From NCBI GenBank assembly GCA_902577075.1, contig CACGXV010000001.1:1-64000 (forward strand): a DNA stretch of 64,000 bases, written 5' to 3'. The notes beneath the pieces are model-generated. The model had not been told where the DNA came from. It saw only the letters and a list, made by a program, of their open reading frames with translations, and ran no database searches. Shown one piece after another: positions 61,063-64,000 of the stretch. The position numbers and the translations under genes are program-made. The stretch is from an uncultured Pelagibacteraceae bacterium (GTDB lineage: Bacteria > Pseudomonadota > Alphaproteobacteria > Pelagibacterales > Pelagibacteraceae). The stretch's first letter is position 1. Every line of letters starts with the position of its first letter.

Positions 61063-62027
61063 TAGCTGTAATCCTTAAATGAATTTAATTTTCTGTGAAA
61101 ATTTAATTTATCTAAATATTCTTTTGGGTCTTTTATTTTTATCAATGCTTTTTTAGGAGTATTTAAATAATCATATGATCTGGTAAGAAGATATCTCAGA
61201 GCTGAACCTCTACACAAAGTATTGAAATTACTCTTTTCTTTGTAATTTAATTTTCGGACAGATTGGTAACCTTTTAATAATTGAGAAGATTTACTTTTAT
61301 CTAAAACAAAAATTTTATTTCTTTTTTTAAAACATAATGCATTCACACATGTAGCTAATTCATAAGCTAGAAAATCATTTGCAGAAAAATAAAAATCAAT
61401 AAACCCATAATATTTTTTCTTATAGAAAAAAATATTATCAATAAAAAGATCACTGTGTATTATTCCATTGGGCATATTTTTTGGCCATTTTTTCTTGATG
61501 TCGACTAAGTCGGTTCGCATAGCATCTATTAAATTACTTGAAAGTTTATTAATTCTTTTATCTATTCTATTCAATAAAGGTCCCCACGAATTTACCGATA
61601 AAGAATTTTTTCTATATAATCTTAATTTTTTAGCAGTTAAATGTAACAGAGCTGCATTTTTTCCAACTTGAAAACAATCTTTATTTGTAAGTTGATTTTT
61701 GTCTTTTCCCTCTAAAAAACTAACTAAACATGCAGTTTTATTTTTAATTTTGAATAAATATTTACCTTTTTTATTTTTTATTGGCTCAGGACATTTGATT
61801 TTATTTTTTGATAAACCAAACATCAAGTTCATAAAAAAAGGCAAATCTCTCTTTTGAACTCTCTTTTCAAAAATGGTTAATATTATTTTTCTCTTATCTG
61901 TTTTTATTAAATAGTTTGTGTTCTCAATTCCTTTTTTAATACCAGAAAATGATTGGATTTTACCTATTATAAAACTTTTTTCTATCAGACTTAAATCGCT
62001 ACGATTTATTCTTGTATATACAGCCAT
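61062..62027 (-). CDS. thrB: Homoserine kinase, APH-fold type
   Basis: This enzyme phosphorylates homoserine for threonine synthesis. The 321-residue protein belongs to the aminoglycoside-phosphotransferase fold (ThrB2), not the GHMP kinases. It begins MAVYTRINRSDL, then GIENTNYLIKTDKRKIILTIFEKR (about residues 34-57, nucleotide-binding lobe). The catalytic loop is GIIHSDLFIDNIFFYKKK (about residues 188-205), with the metal motif YGFIDFYFS, then YELATCVNALCF. Its product is the substrate of ThrC, encoded close by. It overlaps ispH and rnhA by one base each. Confidence 0.94.
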   Translation of the reverse strand: MAVYTRINRSDLSLIEKSFIIGKIQSFSGIKKGIENTNYLIKTDKRKIILTIFEKRVQKRDLPFFMNLMFGLSKNKIKCPEPIKNKKGKYLFKIKNKTACLVSFLEGKDKNQLTNKDCFQVGKNAALLHLTAKKLRLYRKNSLSVNSWGPLLNRIDKRINKLSSNLIDAMRTDLVDIKKKWPKNMPNGIIHSDLFIDNIFFYKKKYYGFIDFYFSANDFLAYELATCVNALCFKKRNKIFVLDKSKSSQLLKGYQSVRKLNYKEKSNFNTLCRGSALRYLLTRSYDYLNTPKKALIKIKDPKEYLDKLNFHRKLNSFKDYS

Positions 62028-62977
62028 TAATTTAATTTTCCTGGAATTTTAAATGTCACGTCCTCTTTTACTATTTCAACTTCCTCTATTTCTACAGTAA
62101 ATTTTTTTTTAATATTTTCTATGAATTCGTTAACTAATACTTCAGGAGCTGATGCACCTGATGAAATACCTATTGTTTTGCATTTAGATATTTTTTCAAG
62201 TGGAAAAGCACTTTCTGAATGAATTAATTCAGCATTTTTGCATCCATTATTTTTAGCTACCTCCACCAACCTAACTGAGTTAGAAGAATTCCTACTACCA
62301 ATCACAAACAAATTATCACACTCTTTTGCTATTTTTTTCACTGCTGCTTGCCTATTTGTTGTTGCGTAACAAATATCATCTTTTTTAGGCTCGTGAATAT
62401 CAGGGAAGCGTTCTTTTAAAACGTTTATAATTTCTTTAGTATCATCAACCGATAATGTTGTTTGTGTAATATAAGCAAGTTTGTCGTTTTTACCTCTTTG
62501 ATAATTTTTTGCATCATCTATAGTTTCAATAAGATCAATCTTTCCACTCGCTACTTGACCCATTGTGCCAATTACTTCAGGATGGTTTTTATGACCTATA
62601 AGCAAAACTTGAACATCTTTTTTATTTAAATTTTCTGCTTCTCTATGAACTTTAGATACTAGTGGGCACGTTGCATCAACAAATATCATATTTAAACTTT
62701 CAGCTTCTTGAGGAACAGATTTTGGGACACCATGAGCTGAAAAGATAACAGGTCTTGTTTTATCCTCTATTTCATCAATCTCTTCAACAAATACTGCACC
62801 AATTTTTTTTAAACCATCTACCACATGTTTGTTATGAACTATTTCATGTCTTACATAAACAGGGGCACCATATTTTTCTATACTTTTCTTTACAATCTCA
62901 ATTGCCCTATCAACTCCAGCACAAAAACCTCTTGGAGCTGCTAAAAGTATTTTAAGATGATTATTTTTCACTTTCAT
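62027..62977 (-). CDS. ispH: 4-hydroxy-3-methylbut-2-enyl diphosphate reductase
   Basis: This Fe-S enzyme is the last step of the MEP isoprenoid pathway, giving IPP and DMAPP. The 316-residue protein has cluster cysteines in APRGFCAGVDRAI (about residue 19), FVDATCPLVSKVHREA (about 103) and the C-terminal third (ECDNLFVIGSRNSSNSVRL region and a CKTIGISSGASAPE segment). IVHNKHVVDGL and FSAHGVPKSV are also family blocks. It is followed by thrB and rnhA and preceded by a small membrane gene and blh, tying isoprenoid supply to retinal formation. Confidence 0.97.
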   Translation of the reverse strand: MKVKNNHLKILLAAPRGFCAGVDRAIEIVKKSIEKYGAPVYVRHEIVHNKHVVDGLKKIGAVFVEEIDEIEDKTRPVIFSAHGVPKSVPQEAESLNMIFVDATCPLVSKVHREAENLNKKDVQVLLIGHKNHPEVIGTMGQVASGKIDLIETIDDAKNYQRGKNDKLAYITQTTLSVDDTKEIINVLKERFPDIHEPKKDDICYATTNRQAAVKKIAKECDNLFVIGSRNSSNSVRLVEVAKNNGCKNAELIHSESAFPLEKISKCKTIGISSGASAPEVLVNEFIENIKKKFTVEIEEVEIVKEDVTFKIPGKLN

Positions 62978-63134
62978 CCTTTCGAAAAAAAGGAATTAAA
63001 AAAACAATGCATGCAATTAGAAAAAAAAGACTGCCAAACATAGCCCAAAAACTTCCTACACTTGATATGATAAAACCCAATGCAGAAATAATGAATAAAA
63101 TCCAACCAATTAAATTAATATTTTTATTGCTCAT
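62961..63134 (-). CDS. Small membrane protein between blh and ispH
   Basis: This 57-residue protein has two hydrophobic helices (residues about 6-25 and 30-50) and a charged tail, FFRKDESEK. I choose the ATG at 63132-63134; a TTG at 63143 would add three residues (MKK). It overlaps the blh stop by 11 bases and the ispH start by 17, so it is tightly embedded in the operon. I do not recognise the family. Such small two-helix proteins may be spacers or subunits of membrane enzymes. Confidence 0.6.
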   Translation of the reverse strand: MSNKNINLIGWILFIISALGFIISSVGSFWAMFGSLFFLIACIVFLIPFFRKDESEK

Positions 63135-64000
63135 TTTTTTCAATTAAATATTCGAGCAATATATGTGGAAAAGTTAATGAGGCCAATCCAATAAAAATTA
63201 CTCGATATATAGTTTCATTAAATTCGTTATAATTATTCAGAATTGATATTGAAACAACATATCCTAAAATCGTTAAAATTGTTAGTGGAAAGGCTTTTTT
63301 GATGAATACTGGCAAACCCTTTTTTAAATTTTTATTTAATTCTCTAATCAAAGAAATCGAGTGCCTAATAGAATGTAAAAAGCAAAAGTAAATTGTAAAA
63401 GCAATTATTGGATTAAGAAAATAATTTAGGATTAGTATTGATAAATAATCCATTAACAGTAATGACCTTGCTTCAAAACTTTTATTAAATGACAAAATAA
63501 CCCCAGAGACCAAAGATAAAAGTATAAGTATGAATAATATCTCATTAGATATTATTAAATTGTTTGAAATATTAAAATTTAATGTCTCGAAAATTGCGAG
63601 TGTTTCCTCTTTATGGAAAAACAAGGGTGATGTAATTATTAACGATCCTTTTAAAAAATAAATTAATTCAAATTTTTCCTTTTGATTAATGAATTCGGAG
63701 TCCTCTTTACCAAAATGATAAGCTGCAACAATTAAAAATAAAAGAAGTAATAATTTTGGAAATACTAACCAAATCAATATTGTGATTACACCAATAAACA
63801 AATATCCTAAATAAAAAATAGTCATAGATTTATATCCTAAATATTTGATAAGTCTCTTACCTTTAATATGATCCAGAGAACCATGAGATATTCCAAGTGT
63901 TAAAATTAAAAATAATGAAATTATTAAAAAACTACCTTCTCTTAGGTATTCTATTCCAGATAAAAAAATACATAAATTAAAAAAAATTAAAGAGTGGTAA
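63124..64000 (-). CDS. blh: Brp/Blh-type beta-carotene 15,15'-dioxygenase, 5' end outside window
   Basis: This integral membrane iron enzyme cleaves beta-carotene to two retinals, the chromophore of rhodopsins. The frame is open from 63124 to the window edge, so the gene is cut at its 5' end; the ATG at 63825 is internal. The part upstream of that ATG encodes GISHGSLDH (63868-63894), the first histidine motif. It is followed by AAYHFGKEDSEF (His at 63715), LHSIRHSIS and a C-terminal FPHILLEYLIE, together giving the histidines expected to bind iron. About 292 residues are visible against a family size of about 300-330. It leads into a small membrane gene and ispH, so isoprenoid and retinal synthesis are linked. 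Confidence 0.88.
   Translation of the reverse strand, partial: YHSLIFFNLCIFLSGIEYLREGSFLIISLFLILTLGISHGSLDHIKGKRLIKYLGYKSMTIFYLGYLFIGVITILIWLVFPKLLLLLFLIVAAYHFGKEDSEFINQKEKFELIYFLKGSLIITSPLFFHKEETLAIFETLNFNISNNLIISNEILFILILLSLVSGVILSFNKSFEARSLLLMDYLSILILNYFLNPIIAFTIYFCFLHSIRHSISLIRELNKNLKKGLPVFIKKAFPLTILTILGYVVSISILNNYNEFNETIYRVIFIGLASLTFPHILLEYLIEKNEQ

Noticed and set aside
63825..63825. ATG at 63825 as the start of blh
   Set aside because: The frame is open upstream to the edge and encodes a conserved histidine motif there.

Overview
This is a gene-dense, very A+T-rich bacterial window (about 70 % A+T by eye) from an alphaproteobacterium. It is most likely a SAR11 / Pelagibacterales (Candidatus Pelagibacter-like) chromosome. 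Several things support this: extreme compaction, with many genes overlapping by 1-11 bases and convergent genes sharing stop codons; Lys/Asn/Ile-rich proteins; alphaproteobacterial marker families (F1-ATPase zeta inhibitor DUF1476, ScfR-type regulator, DUF2093, DUF3035, TIGR01459 HAD phosphatase); and a Brp/Blh retinal-forming enzyme of the kind that serves proteorhodopsin. I see no rRNA, tRNA, CRISPR, insertion sequence or prophage. This is core chromosome rather than an accessory island.

Layout. 1-3.7 kb: the 3' part of an AmgK-like sugar kinase with its MurU-like nucleotidyltransferase, gpmA, the ATPase zeta inhibitor, a secreted nuclease and a lytic-transglycosylase-like lipoprotein. 3.7-9.1 kb: an RND pump with an unusual adaptor that lacks the alpha-hairpin, then a sulfurtransferase and msrA. 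9.1-11.8 kb: EamA permease, AlkA-like glycosylase, two DUF1330 paralogues and a purine-type phosphoribosyltransferase. 11.85-16.5 kb: a complete BMP/PnrA-type nucleoside ABC importer. 16.6-24.4 kb: small lipoprotein, hsp20 behind a candidate RNA thermometer, oligopeptidase B, a membrane-anchored J-protein, a GT9 glycosyltransferase, a DapA-superfamily aldolase, cfa and a lysine-rich coiled-coil protein.

24.4-27.7 kb: an ScfR-type regulator divergent from isocitrate lyase. The 317-base gap between them contains an array of TGTAAA half-sites and a 53-codon gene. 27.7-33.9 kb: DjlA-like co-chaperone, DUF6134-like protein, YczE-like membrane protein, typA and groESL with a heat-shock-type promoter. 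34-40.4 kb: HAD, ribF, ileS, lspA, DUF3035 and a short pgi, in one tight run. 40.4-48.1 kb: rsmD, purD, DUF2093, then the lipid A/Kdo genes lpxL-lpxK-waaA-msbA and ubiA. 48.1-52.7 kb: DUF2721, quinone reductase, pirin, DoxX, haloacid-dehalogenase-like protein, rsmE and SCO1. 52.8-58.7 kb: the aa3-type cytochrome c oxidase cluster with ctaB and a divergent extra subunit III. 58.8-64 kb: thrC, peroxiredoxin, rnhA, thrB, ispH, a small membrane protein and the 3' part of blh.

How the genes fit together: isocitrate lyase with its dedicated regulator routes acetyl-CoA through the glyoxylate shunt. The oxidase operon supplies the terminal respiratory complex, with SCO1 and CtaB as assembly factors. 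ispH and blh connect isoprenoid synthesis to retinal. AmgK/MurU and the lipid A cluster maintain the cell envelope. The features most worth a second look are the ScfR/aceA operator array with its small gene, the ROSE-like leader of hsp20, the hairpin-less RND adaptor, the divergent COX III, and a possible short transcript between typA and groEL. All calls are from reading the sequence; no database search was run.
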